Assembly: GCF_047675955.1 (NCBI RefSeq)
Contig: NC_132918.1
Location: 85,079,139 to 85,143,138, forward strand
Length of the DNA: 64,000 bases
Source of the DNA: Chlorocebus sabaeus
Taxonomy: Eukaryota; Chordata; Mammalia; Primates; Cercopithecidae
Direction of reading: 5' to 3'
Under the pieces are notes generated by a model. That model searched no databases and was not told the origin of the DNA. It saw only the letters and a list, made by a program, of their open reading frames with translations. Below are positions 10,981-21,984 of the stretch, piece after piece (the first letter of the stretch is position 1; each line of letters starts with the position of its first letter). Both the position numbers and the translations under genes were made by a program.

Positions 10981-11069
10981 GGCTTTCAACATGTGATTTC
11001 AAATAATGTTTAGTGTATACAAAGAATTATACCACTTTTTAAAACCTCAGTTTGAAATGTATAGGTACA

Positions 11070-11195
11070 ATGGGCAAACCACTGGACTGGGAACTGGAAA
11101 ATCACAGTATAATCCTGAACAATTTACACTGGCCTCACCTCCTAGGTATAAAATAAAAGTATTGGAAAGGTTCAGAGAGGATTATAGATAATTAT
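11070..11195 (+). repeat. Possible MIR fragment
   Basis: 'aaccactggactgggaactgg' followed by 'ctggcctcacctcctagg' and 'ggttcagagagg' resembles diverged MIR. Weak. Confidence 0.35.
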
Positions 11196-11295
11196 ATGAT
11201 GTTCTAGTTTTTATCATATTTTATCAAATTTCTAAGATAATTTTTATTTTCTCTTAATTTTAAAATTTTTAATTTTTTAGTTTTTTTATTTCAAC

Positions 11296-11323
11296 TTTTA
11301 AAATTTTAATTAAAATTTTAAAA
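11296..11323. repeat. 28-bp perfect AT palindrome
   Basis: Runs of T4, A4, T4, AATT, A4, T4, A4 form a perfect palindrome inside an AT-only block (11220-11340), about 190 bp downstream of exon 2 in the transcript. It looks like low-complexity DNA able to form a hairpin. Confidence 0.9.
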
Positions 11324-11508
11324 AATCATCTCAATTTTTTCAGGCCTGATCATTATATTCTGAGAACTCTGAAAGTCTAAAAATGTTACTAAAATTTGAG
11401 AATAAATTTTATGAGATATTCATTCATTCATAGAAATTTGCTTTGACTCAAATGAAACTTAGGAGCACTTAGCTCCCTGTGGTGAGGGCAGGGGTCCACA
11501 GAGCTTAC

Positions 11509-11661
11509 CAAGTGTGGTTTGGCTTCTCTGTCTACCAGTTGCAATGCTTCAACACCAGCTGTTGCTCTGTAATTCTCAATGTTCTGCTGCATTTCCATGT
11601 GCTCAGGGTTTGCCACGAAAAATGTGTGAGCTGCTTCCACTGCTTTTTCGAGCTGGTTAAG
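11509..11661 (-). CDS. P3H2: P3H2 exon 2 (153 nt, phase 0-0)
   Basis: The exon encodes 51 residues, from LNQLEKAVEAAHTFFVANPE to VDREAKPHL. It continues a TPR unit whose first helix should be in exon 1. The acceptor is TTCTCTTTAG|CTT and the donor TTG|GTAAGC. The coding phase is open on both sides, so exon 1 must supply the signal peptide and roughly the first 160 residues; no such exon is visible in the window. From memory, a shorter human isoform of about 527 residues begins at the internal Met in the PEHMEMQQ segment (ATG at 11598-11596), which would be read from an alternative upstream exon. The exon is preceded in the transcript by an antisense L1 fragment 132 bp away and is flanked by inverted Alus. 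Confidence 0.96.
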
Positions 11662-11792
11662 CTAAAGAGAAAACAAAAAAAGACCAAATGAAGGCAAATA
11701 TTTCTAAATCATACTCAGAGAAATACAAAGATCAATCCAAAATCTCACAGATTAAGAATGAAACTAGGAGCCTAAGATTTTTTTTTTTTTTA

Positions 11793-12990
11793 TGAGACAG
11801 GCAATAAAAGTAAAATAGACAAATGAGATTACATCAAAGTAAAAAACTTCTGCACAGCAAAGAAAGCAATCAACAGGTGAAGATACAACCTACAAAATGC
11901 AAGAAAATACTTGTAAACTATATATTCATATCCAAAAGGGGTTAATACCTAGGATATATAAGATATATAAAAAGCTCAAAAAACTCAATAGCAGGAAAAA
12001 AAAGGTTAAAAAATGGGTAAAAGATCTGAAATGACATGTCTCAGAAGAAGATATACAATTGGCCGACAGGTGTGTGAAAAAATGCTCCACATCACTAATC
12101 ACCAGGGAAATGCAAGTCAAACCCACAATGAAATACAACTTCATTCCAGTTAGAATGGTTATTAACAAAAAGATAAAAGATAACAAGCGTTGACAAGGAA
12201 GTGGAGAAACGGGCACCCTTATACATTGTTGGTAGAAATGTAAATTAGTAAGACCATTATGGAAAACAGTATGGAGTTTCCTCAAAAAATTAAAAATAGA
12301 ACTACCATATGATCCAGAAATCTCACTGCTGGGTATATATTTCCAAAGGAAATGAAGTCAGTATGTCGAAGCTATATCTGTACTCCCATGTTTACTGTAG
12401 CACTATTCACAATAGCCAGGACATGAAATCAACCTAAGTGCCCATCAGCAGGTGAATGGATAAAGAAAACGTGGTACATATACACAATGAAATATTATTC
12501 AGCCATAAAAAATAATGAAACCCCATCATTTGCAACAACATGGATCAACCTGGAGGATATTATGTTAAGTGAAATAAGCCAGACACAGGACAAGTACCGC
12601 ATGATCTCACTCTTACATGGAATCAGAAACAGTTGCTCTCATAGAAGTAGAGAGTAGAATGGTGACTGCCAGAGAGAAACATAGGAAAGGGAGAGACAGG
12701 AAGAGCTTAGTCAAAGAGTACAAAGTTACAGTGAAACAAGAAGAAAAATTTCTGGTGTTCCGTTGCACAGTAGGATAACAAGAGTTAACACTTTTGTATT
12801 ATATATTTCAGAATAGCCAGAAGAAAGCATTTTTAATGATGTCACCAAAATAAATGGTAAATGTTTTAGGCAACAGATTTATGTGTTGATTACCCAGATT
12901 TAATCATCATATAATGAATACAATATGGAAACAACACCTGTACACATAATTATGTATACTTATGTGTCAATTAAAATAAGACAAAACTTT
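11793..12990 (+). mobile_element. 5'-truncated L1 (ORF2 3' part and 3' UTR)
   Basis: About 1.2 kb matches the L1 ORF2 C-terminal coding region and 3' UTR in plus orientation: 'aaaacttctgcacagcaaag', 'aaaaatgctccacatcacta', 'cattcacaatagccagga'-like text, 'gaaatattattcagccataa' and 'ttatgttaagtgaaataagc'. An L1MA-like 3' UTR ends near 12990. It is 5'-truncated and full of stops and small indels. It sits 132 bp upstream of exon 2, antisense to P3H2. Confidence 0.9.
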
Positions 12991-13268
12991 CTAAAAAATC
13001 AAAAGGATAAATTATTCCAATGCATAAAGATGCTAAGAACAGCACATAATGCTCTACCACACAGCTTTGAGATATTTTATTCCAAACTTACAACTTCGAT
13101 TCTCATTAATATTTGATTCTCATTAATAAAAAATAATTTTGAACAACCACTACACAGACACTGCCAACTGTCTCCTAAACCACTTAATACAGTGATCTCC
13201 ATGTAACAAGCAATGATCCATTTTTTAATGGAATTAATTTACCCATTTTAACACATTTTTTAAAATTA

Positions 13269-13505
13269 TTTTTAAGACAGAGTCTCTCTCTGTTGCCAGG
13301 CTGGAGTGCAATGGCGCGATCTCGGCTCACTGCAATCTCTGCCTCCCTCCAGGGTTCAAGCGATTCTCCTGCCTCAGCCTCCTGAGTAGCTGGGACTACA
13401 GGCGCCCACCACCATGCCCAGCTAATTTTTGTATTTTTAGTAGAGACGAGGTTTCACCGTGTTGGCCAGGATGGTCTCGATCTCCTGACCTCGTGATCCA
13501 CCCAC
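13269..13505 (-). repeat. Alu lacking its 5' end
   Basis: A reversed AluS/Y-like element that stops at 'ctcgtgatccaccca', missing about 45 bp of the Alu 5' end. It has the opposite orientation to the Alu in intron 2. Confidence 0.93.
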
Positions 13506-13509
13506 TTCA

Positions 13510-14570
13510 CATGTTTACATATGCTTTAGTCATGGAGAATTTCAATAGACAGATACATTTACCTCACATCAGAAAAATAAAAATTCACATTAGTTATCTT
13601 TTTCATGGTGGAATCTAAACTATGTTCAATCCATTTTAAAGTGTGAAGAAATGAAAACCAATTGTTATTGAGCAATATAAAATTACAGAATGGCATGTAA
13701 GATTCAGCTGCATCTGCTTTTGACAATTTTGCCCTCAATTATTAAAAAATAGAAGTAGTAGACTCACAAGTGCCCAGTCCCTGCAGTCTTGTGAAATATA
13801 AAGACTCTTAACACAAAAACATAAACTGCCCTGTTTTAAGACCTGACATCCTTACCTTCATCCCATAATAGTAAAGCCTTCCCTTTTTAAATGTGATTTG
13901 CATATTCTTAGCTACTGACTTTGCTTCCATTAATACTTGCCTGAAATGAGCTCTTCCTGCCACTTTTACTTTTGTTCTCAATTCTGTGCACCCAGAATTA
14001 ATTTGACTGTCAAAATCACTAATTTCGGACTTCATCTTTCTCAACTTTAATTTTCTGAATCTCTTACATATCAATACAGATAAATATGAATTGTATGCAT
14101 CTACATAGTAATAACTATATAGGTATAAAGAATGGGTTCAAAATTGTGTGTGAGTTTGCATTTATTGGCCAAGTGAACCTGGAAAAAGTTGTTTAAACAT
14201 TGGTGCTTTAATTTTCCCTAAAGAAAAAATGCTCAAAAGAACTACATACCGTCACTTACTATGGAGAATTTTGGAAGGATTCAATTGTGAAATATGTATG
14301 AATGTGTTCAGCAGTCACTAGAGCACTAGAAAAAAATAAATAATAGCATACAATATATAAATGATCTGTTTCAAGCATGTGAATATGTTCCTGTTAACGA
14401 AGAGTAGAGTTTATAGCTCCCATGAACACATCATTTAAGAGGATAGAGTAGGTGCTTTTGGTGAAAACTTTCTCTGGGTAACAGCCAATCTACAAGTTAT
14501 GAGTAAAACAGGTTAGATTCTACAGCACTAGACGTTAAAGTTAATGGAACACAAATAAATATTTATGTTC
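13510..14570. other. Unique intronic DNA
   Basis: I see no gene, RNA or recognisable repeat here. An open frame at 13808-14074 (minus) has low-complexity Lys/Arg-rich residues and no family resemblance. Confidence 0.6.
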
Positions 14571-14574
14571 TTAA

Positions 14575-14885
14575 TTTTCCTACTTTTATGCTTTGGCTCA
14601 GGATATTCCACTGACTTAGAGAACCTTTGTCCCTCTGTCTTTTCTTACTGAAATACGTCATGTCCTATAAGGCCAAGCTTAAATCCTACCTTCTCTAAGA
14701 GACCCTTTCCCATCCCTGTAGCCATAGTTAGGCACCACAAGCAATCTCAACCCTGTTCCTCTACTGGTGCTTACCATTCTGTACTGTATATATTTATCAG
14801 TATATTTGCTTCTCCCATTAGAGCTTTCTGTGGATATGGATCATATGGTATATTAATCTTTTTATTTTCTACCTACTTTACATGT
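14575..14885 (+). repeat. L2 fragment
   Basis: 'aaggccaagcttaaatccta' then 'ccttctctaagagaccctttcc', 'ggtgcttaccattctgtact' and 'agagctttctgtgg' follow the sense L2 3' region. Confidence 0.65.
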
Positions 14886-14997
14886 AGAGTATATCTACGA
14901 TATGTCTTAGAAAAGAGAAAAAACTTGTAAGAAGTAAATCTTGTATACATAAGTTAAAAGGTATATTACATGTGAGTATGCTTCATAAATTATGAGG

Positions 14998-15310
14998 CAG
15001 TGGTCCCCAACCTTTTTGGCACCAGGGTCCAGTTTCATGGAAGACAATTTTTCCATGGATGGGGTGCGGGGATAGTTTCAAGATTAAACTGTTCCACCTA
15101 AGATCATCACGCAAGATTCTCACAAGGAGCACACAACCTAGATCCCTCACATGCACACTTCACAATAGGGTTGGCACCTCTGTGAGAACCTAAGACCTCC
15201 ACTGTTCTGACAGGAAGCAGAGCTCGGGGGGTAAGGTTCACGTTCTGCTGTGCAACCCCGTTCCTAATAGGACTGGTACTGATCCAGGGCACAGGGGTTG
15301 GGGACCCCTG
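14998..15310 (-). mobile_element. MER1B (hAT-Charlie non-autonomous DNA transposon)
   Basis: A 313-bp element bounded by CAGTGGTCCCCAACC and GGTTGGGGACCCCTG terminal inverted repeats, with the MER1 interior ('ggaagacaatttttccatgg', 'ggagcacacaacctagatcc'). The flanking octamers TTATGAGG and CTATAAGA match at five of eight positions, consistent with a decayed 8-bp hAT target duplication. Confidence 0.9.
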
Positions 15311-16540
15311 CTATAAGATACTAAAAGTTTGTACATTTAATAAAAACCTCTCTGAAATCATCACTGATATTGACAGCTTCCAATGTGGTTATCACAATGA
15401 ATGTGATTCAGTAGCTCTTGAAAACAGTCAATGTCAACAAACTGGGTCCTTTTCTCAAATTTGACGTTTTGCTTATTTGGTGCTTTCCTCCTTTATAGTC
15501 CAGAATTGAAGATACTACAATCTATAAAAAAGATTCCATGACTTAAGGCTGAACCATAAAACTTCAGGAACTGGCCCTGGCTTTTAAACTATTGTGAATC
15601 AGTTTAGGAAACTAGAATTTGCTGCCAGGGTCTATAAAATAAACCACTGTTTTAACTGGAAGCTTGATATCTCTGTCTTCCATTTTATAAATTAAATACA
15701 CACATCCAAAGTGGTAAGAAAAGTCCACATAAACATGTGCATGCTACATATAATGTCATATGATTGTATGCAGGTTATTACAAGGCTTTGTCAGTACTAG
15801 GTTTCAGCTAAGGAAGGACCTACCCACTCCTCCAATGAAACAAACCAACAGCACACTACATTTAAAGGCTTCGGACTGGACTTCCTTTAAGACCTAATAA
15901 CAAACCACAGGAGCGAGTAACTCTGATATGGGGGTAACTCTATGCATTAGAAAAATAAATTGTGACATAAAGAACAATGGAGGAAAGGGGAATAATCTGA
16001 CATGAAGATGGTATTGACTTTTAGAGGAGGCCACTGAGATGTCAGAAATACTGGTAAAAATGCCTGCAAGAAGGCTCGGGCCATTTCCTCTTAAGCTGTA
16101 AAGAACTAAGGCAAGCATGTTCTCTTGCCAGCCCAGAAGCATGACTACGCGGTAGTCATGCTGCATGGAAAAAGAAATGAACATTGACTAAATCAACAGC
16201 CTGCTGACATTCAGAAGTTACACTGTTCTTGAACCTGTGTGTAAATGAGGCTCCTCTGACAGAGAAAGGGTTTTCCATAGCTAGTAATAAAGAAGGGATT
16301 GCTAAAGCACGCATTGACTATGCAAAAATCACCAGTAGCCATCCATTGACCAGAAAAGAGGTTTCAGACACTCCACCCCACGACATTCAAGAACTCTGGG
16401 ATTTGGCTCTGGTTTTCCTAGCATCACTTCTTCCTCTCTGCCATTATACCAACTCTTTCCAGAGAAACTGAACTTCTGTAAGTTTTATAACTTACCACCT
16501 GTCTATTCAAGAACACACACATACGTCCAATTCTCCAGTC
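15311..16540. other. Unique intronic DNA
   Basis: No gene, RNA or repeat is recognised. Open frames near 15894-16184 (minus) and 16229-16471 (plus) overlap each other's neighbourhood and show no coding character. Confidence 0.6.
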
Positions 16541-16544
16541 ATGC

Positions 16545-17215
16545 CCCAATTCATTAGTTCATCCATTTACTTATTCAGCAAATATTTATTTTGCACCAAC
16601 TCCGTATCAGACACTAAAGAGAATACCTACGTGGTCAAGACAGACAAAGGCCCTGCTTTCTATAAGAAATGTTGACATTCTCATAGAAGGGGATACATCC
16701 CAAGTCAATACATAAGTAATGAAAGTAATTTCAGATTGTATTAAGTGCTATGAAGAAACAATGAGCAAAATTGTGAGCACTGGCTGGGACTGGGCTGGAA
16801 GGAGAACACCTTTAGATTCATTCATCAAAGAAGATCTCTCTGCAATGTAATTTCTGAGCTGAGACCTCAAAGTTGAGGAGCCAGGCATGAACTGAAGCGG
16901 AGGAAAGGCATTCCAGGCCCAAGAAATGTGAAAGGTGAAAGGTGCCTGAAGTGGAAAAAAGCCTTGGTGTGTTTTCAAAGCAGAGCAGAGATGAAGGAGG
17001 GAAATGTGAGAAGTTAGAGAAGGACAGATCATTTGTGCAGGCTATGGTAGAGTTGAAATGTTATTCTAAGTGCACAAGGAAACAGTAAATAATTTTAAGG
17101 AGGGATATAATCAGATCTGATACACATTTGAAAACGATAATTCAAACTTCTTTGTGGAAAATAGATCTTCCTCGCGGGCAGAAGAGCACTGCAGTAATCA
17201 GGTCAGAGATGATGC
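16545..17215 (-). repeat. L2 element fragment
   Basis: A long reversed L2: 'ttattcagcaaatatttatt', 'ttgcaccaactccgtatcag', 'ggccctgctttctat', 'gagctgagacctcaaag', 'ggcattccaggccc' and 'gcagtaatcaggtcagagat' all fall in order. About 670 bp, strongly diverged. Confidence 0.82.
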
Positions 17216-17219
17216 TTTT

Positions 17220-19980
17220 ACTTTGCAAAATAATGCAGCATAGCATAAGCCAGTTGTCTGTTTTACTTTTCTTCCGTTCCCTGCGTCCATTCCTTTCTCT
17301 TCTTCTCCATTTTGCCCATCCTTGCTATAACAATGTTTCTTAATTCAGAAGGCAAACACATAACACAAAAAGAAACACTTCTAAAATTTCCAAACATTTT
17401 GTATGGAAAATGTACAAGTTCCCTATTTTCTGAATTACGATATGTAGCTCAAATAGTTTGAATATGAAATTAAGAACAGCTTGTAAGGCACATGCAACAA
17501 AGAAAAGGAGGTAATAATTCTAAAGCACATTAAAACTTCTAAAATAGAATATTTGGCAGCACTTTTTACTCTTTTGAAGGTTTTTTGTACAATCAGAGTA
17601 AAACATCAAACCTAAAATAAGTAATTTCCATTATTCTCAAACATCAACATTTTCAATAAATGAATGAATTCTGTTTCTACTTTTGTTACCCTAACTTTGG
17701 GAATTTATCCATTACATTTTAATGAAGTGTTATAGTTTTCGCCTTGGCTTTTTTACCTAGATTTCACAATATAGTAACTTTAGAGATTTTTAACTCCCAA
17801 GTGACAAGCATGTAAGCTGACACTGAAGACATCCTGTTTCTAAGCCACAGTATAAGTTTTAAGCTCTGGCTAGCAGCATAAGCACAACAGCTAGAGAGAA
17901 AGGAAGTCATCAAATTACAGCATGTATATCATACTAAACAAGAAAATTCATCCTTTAATGAACCTGTAAGATGAGTGTGTGTATATACTTGTATGCATAT
18001 ATATGTCACAAGGCACGTTTGTAGACATTTCATTACTTGCTAAAGTCTCCAAATTTACTCGAATTTTTGCCAACTTGGGTTAATTTTTCTTCACAGAACC
18101 AAATAAATAAATACATTTCTTACAACATGAACAATATATTAAAAGAATATTCTTAAAATTTACAAAACATTACATTTTGAAAGAAAATTTGGAAGCAGTT
18201 TGTTTAACCTACTGAATTAAACTAAATCCTGTAAATTACAGTCTTTAAATGTAAAGAACAGGCTGTTGAATGAGAATTCAATCTTATTTTAGGAAATTCC
18301 TAAACAGTTCTAAAGAACAGTCAGATTTTTGCAGTAAAATAATAGCCATATAGCAAATAACTTTGCATTTTATTTCACAATTACTGAGGATGTTAATACA
18401 TTAATATAACTTGTAAACAAGATCCATATTTGAAATTGTTTTCATAATTCAGTTATAAGAAATAATCGTTTGTTTCTCTTGGCGAATTTATAAAATTAAT
18501 TTTTACATCCATTGAGAGCTACCTAATATATTGTGTTTCCCCTTTTGCCTTGACTAGTGGGAAGCTCAGGACTACATTCACTGTCATTTACAGTAACTAT
18601 ATTATGTTGGGTTTCTAATTTGTCAAACTAAAGTTGGCATATTTCACTTTTTTATTTGAGTGTTTTCGTTTCCATTTCAAAAATCTAACTATACAAATAG
18701 TTGCCTTAGCAAGGAAACTCAGGGACATAGAAAAGGTACAACTTATTTAAAATATATACTCCCATAGTAAGGGAAATTTTTATACAGTATATTCCTTTTC
18801 TACCTCTCAAGGCAGAACATTTTAAACTTTCTAGCTTTGAAGACATGTTAATTCACGAGTTAGGTGGCCATGCTAATGTAGAAAATGAACGTATCTTTGC
18901 ATTTATGGAATGTTACTGTAAAATATAGTCAGAGTTATAAGTAAATATTTATAGTTTTCAAAATGCAATTTGATAAGGATTAAATGGAAAATGACATTTC
19001 TAAAGAGTACCATTTCCTCCGTGGAGTATATTGGAAAGGAAGAATCTGCTTTCTTAAAGTGCTTTCTTTTGCCAAACTGCTTCTGCTCTTTACCTCAATT
19101 ACTTACGGTCCCAATTCTGATTAATAGATTCCTGCTCTTTCTAAACACTCTAGTGAAGTTTTAATCTGATGTTTACATTTTAATGTTAAGCACTGATGGT
19201 GAATAGCCACAGTCAAATGAGGATACTCTTAGGAGCTCAGTGAAACAACAGATTCCATCAGCTTTCTAGAAAATTTCTTATCTAAATAGAAACCATCTTT
19301 CTGGGTAAGGAAAACAGTAAAGTGAAGAAACAGAACTTTTAAACATACTATTTCTGAGTAGAGACTATTTAAAATGAAATGCCCTTTATGTTAAAAACAA
19401 ACAAACAAGCAAACAAAAAACCAACTATCTAAGTACTAGCCAAAAATAAGTGTGTGCTTTTAACTGGACAGAATCGCACAAGTCATCTGTGTATTGTCTA
19501 ACTTCCTACCAAGGCAACAGTCAAAACTTGAATGGCTGCTGGGTAAGAAGGAGAGCACATTATCTTAGTGATGGAATGTAAACAAGTCATCTCTGCCTCG
19601 GGTCGAAGTTAGTGTGCATGGATTATTGGTACGTTGCTGTTGTTTTTGGTTCTAAATGCTAGGACACGGTAAGACTGAATAACTGGGCAGGGATCTTAAC
19701 CTCTGCAGTGTTTGTCCAACACTCTCCCTTGAGGTGTCAGATGATGACTAATGGTTACCGAAAAGCAGTGTGGGCCAAGACCTTGCTGACATTTGCTTCC
19801 TGCTACTGTTTTTGGAATCAGCTTTAATCCTTTTCAAAGTTTATTCTGAAGGTAGTCATCATTAATTTCATACTCTAGTTTTGCCAGCATCCCATGACTA
19901 TTGTAGTAGTCATTACCTTAACATCCAAAGAATCTAGTTCATGTCAGATTTTGAAAAATAAATAAATAGAAATCCAACCT
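17220..19980. other. Unique intronic DNA
   Basis: About 2.8 kb of AT-rich sequence with no recognised gene, RNA or repeat, immediately left of the minisatellite. Confidence 0.6.
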
Positions 19981-19984
19981 CTCT

Positions 19985-21980
19985 CTATGTGAGCGCAGAA
20001 CTCTACTCCTCTAACACACGACCGAGCCAGTGTCTATGTGAACACAGAACTCTACTCCTCTTACACATGACCCTGCCAGTGTCTATGTGAACACGGAACT
20101 CTACTCCTCTTACACACGACCCAGCCAGTGTCTATGTGAACACAGAACTCTACTCCTCTAACACACGACCGAGCCAGTGTCTATGTGAACACAGAACTCT
20201 ACTCCTCTAACACACGACCCTGCCAGTGTCTATGTGAACACGGAACTCTACTCCTCTTACACACGACCCTGCCAGTGTCTATGTGAACACAGAACTCTAC
20301 TCCTCTAACACACGACCGAGCCAGTGTCTATGTGAACACAGAACTCTACTCCTCTTACACACGACCCTGCCAGTGTCTATGTGAACACGGAACTCTACTC
20401 CTCTTACACACGACCCTGCCAGTGTCTCTCTATGTGAACACAGAACTCTACTCCTCTAACACACGACCCTGCCAGTGTCTATGTGAACATGGAACTCTAC
20501 TCCTCTTACACACGACCCTGCCAGTGTCTATGTGAACACAGAACTCTACTCCTCTAACACACGACCGAGCCAGTGTCTATGTGAACACAGAACTCTACTC
20601 CTCTTACACACGACCCTGCCAGTGTCTATGTGAACACGGAACTCTACTCCTCTTACACACGACCCTGCCAGTGTCTATGTGAACACGGAACTCTACTCCT
20701 CTTACACACGACCCTGCCAGTGTCTCTCTATGTGAACACGGAACTCTACTCCTCTTACACACGACCCTGCCAGTGTCTCTCTATGTGAACACAGAACTCT
20801 ACTCCTCTAACACACGACCCTGCCAGTGTCTATGTGAACACGGAACTCTACTCCTCTTACACACGACCCTGCCAGTGTCTATGTGAACACAGAACTCTAC
20901 TCCTCTTACACACGACCCTGCCAGTGTCTATGTGAACACAGAACTCTACTCCTCTTACACACGACCCTGCCAGTGTCTCTCTATGTGAACACAGAACTCT
21001 ACTCCTCTAACACACGACCCTGCCAGTGTCTCTCTATGTGAACACAGAACTCTACTCCTCTTACACACGACCCTGCCAGTGTCTATGTGAACACAGAACT
21101 CTACTCCTCTAACACACGACCCTGCCAGTGTCTCTCTATGTGAACACGGAACTCTACTCCTCTTACACACGACCCTGCCAGTGTCTATGTGAACACAGAA
21201 CTCTACTCCTCTTACACACGACCCTGCCAGTGTCTCTCTATGTGAACACAGAACTCTACTCCTCTTACACATGACCCAGCCAGTGTCTATGTGAACACAG
21301 AACTCTACTCCTCTTACACATGACCCAGCCAGTGTCTATGTGAACACAGAACTCTACTCCTCTTACACACGACCCAGCCAGTGTCTCTCTATGTGAACAC
21401 AGAACTCTACTCCTCTTACACATGACCCAGCCAGTGTCTATGTGAACACAGAACTCTACTCCTCTTACACATGACCCAGCCAGTGTCTATGTGAACACAG
21501 AACTCTACTCCTCTTACACACGACCCTGCCAGTGTCTCTCTATGTGAACACGGAACTCTACTCCTCTTACACACGACCCTGCCAGTGTCTCTCTATGTGA
21601 ACACAGAACTCTACTCCTCTTACACACGACCCAGCCAGTGTCTATGTGAACACAGAACTCTACTCCTCTAACACACGACCCTGCCAGTGTCTATGTGAAC
21701 ACAGAACTCTACTCCTCTTACACATGACCCAGCCAGTGTCTCTCTATGTGAACACAGAACTCTACTCCTCTAACACACGACCCTGCCAGTGTCTATGTGA
21801 ACACAGAACTCTACTCCTCTTACACACGACCCTGCCAGTGTCTATGTGAACACGGAACTCTACTCCTCTTACACACGACCCTGCCAGTGTCTATGTGGAC
21901 ACAGAACTCTACTCCTCTTACACACGACCCTGCCAGTGTGTATGTGAACACAGAACTCTACTCCTCTAACACACGACCCC
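19985..21980. repeat. 49-bp minisatellite, 40 copies
   Basis: I count 40 occurrences of AACTCTACTCCTCT. The basic unit is 49 bp (TCTATGTGAACAC[A/G]GAAC, then TCTACTCCTCT[T/A]ACACA, then [C/T]GACC[CTG/GAG/CAG]CCAGTG). A 53-bp version carries an extra TCTC before TATGTG. The copies differ at only a few recurring positions. Because 3 x 49 is a multiple of three, the array keeps long repetitive frames open on both strands; I do not regard them as genes. It lies deep inside P3H2 intron 1. Confidence 0.98.
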
Positions 21981-21984
21981 TGTA

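Larger units (their letters stand above)
10187..11508 (-). other. P3H2: P3H2 intron 2
   Basis: This 1,322-bp intron contains a (CAAAA)n-like tract at the exon 3 acceptor side, one young Alu, a weak MIR and a very AT-rich block with a perfect palindrome. No gene is seen. Confidence 0.85.

Noticed and set aside
13808..14074. 88-codon minus-strand frame in P3H2 sense
   Set aside because: It has no resemblance to P3H2 or any family I know, contains no fitting splice borders, and reads as AT-rich low complexity.
19985..21980. CRISPR-like repeat array, and long open frames on both strands
   Set aside because: There are no unique spacers; the whole unit repeats. The frames stay open because three 49-bp units are a multiple of three, and the host is a primate.
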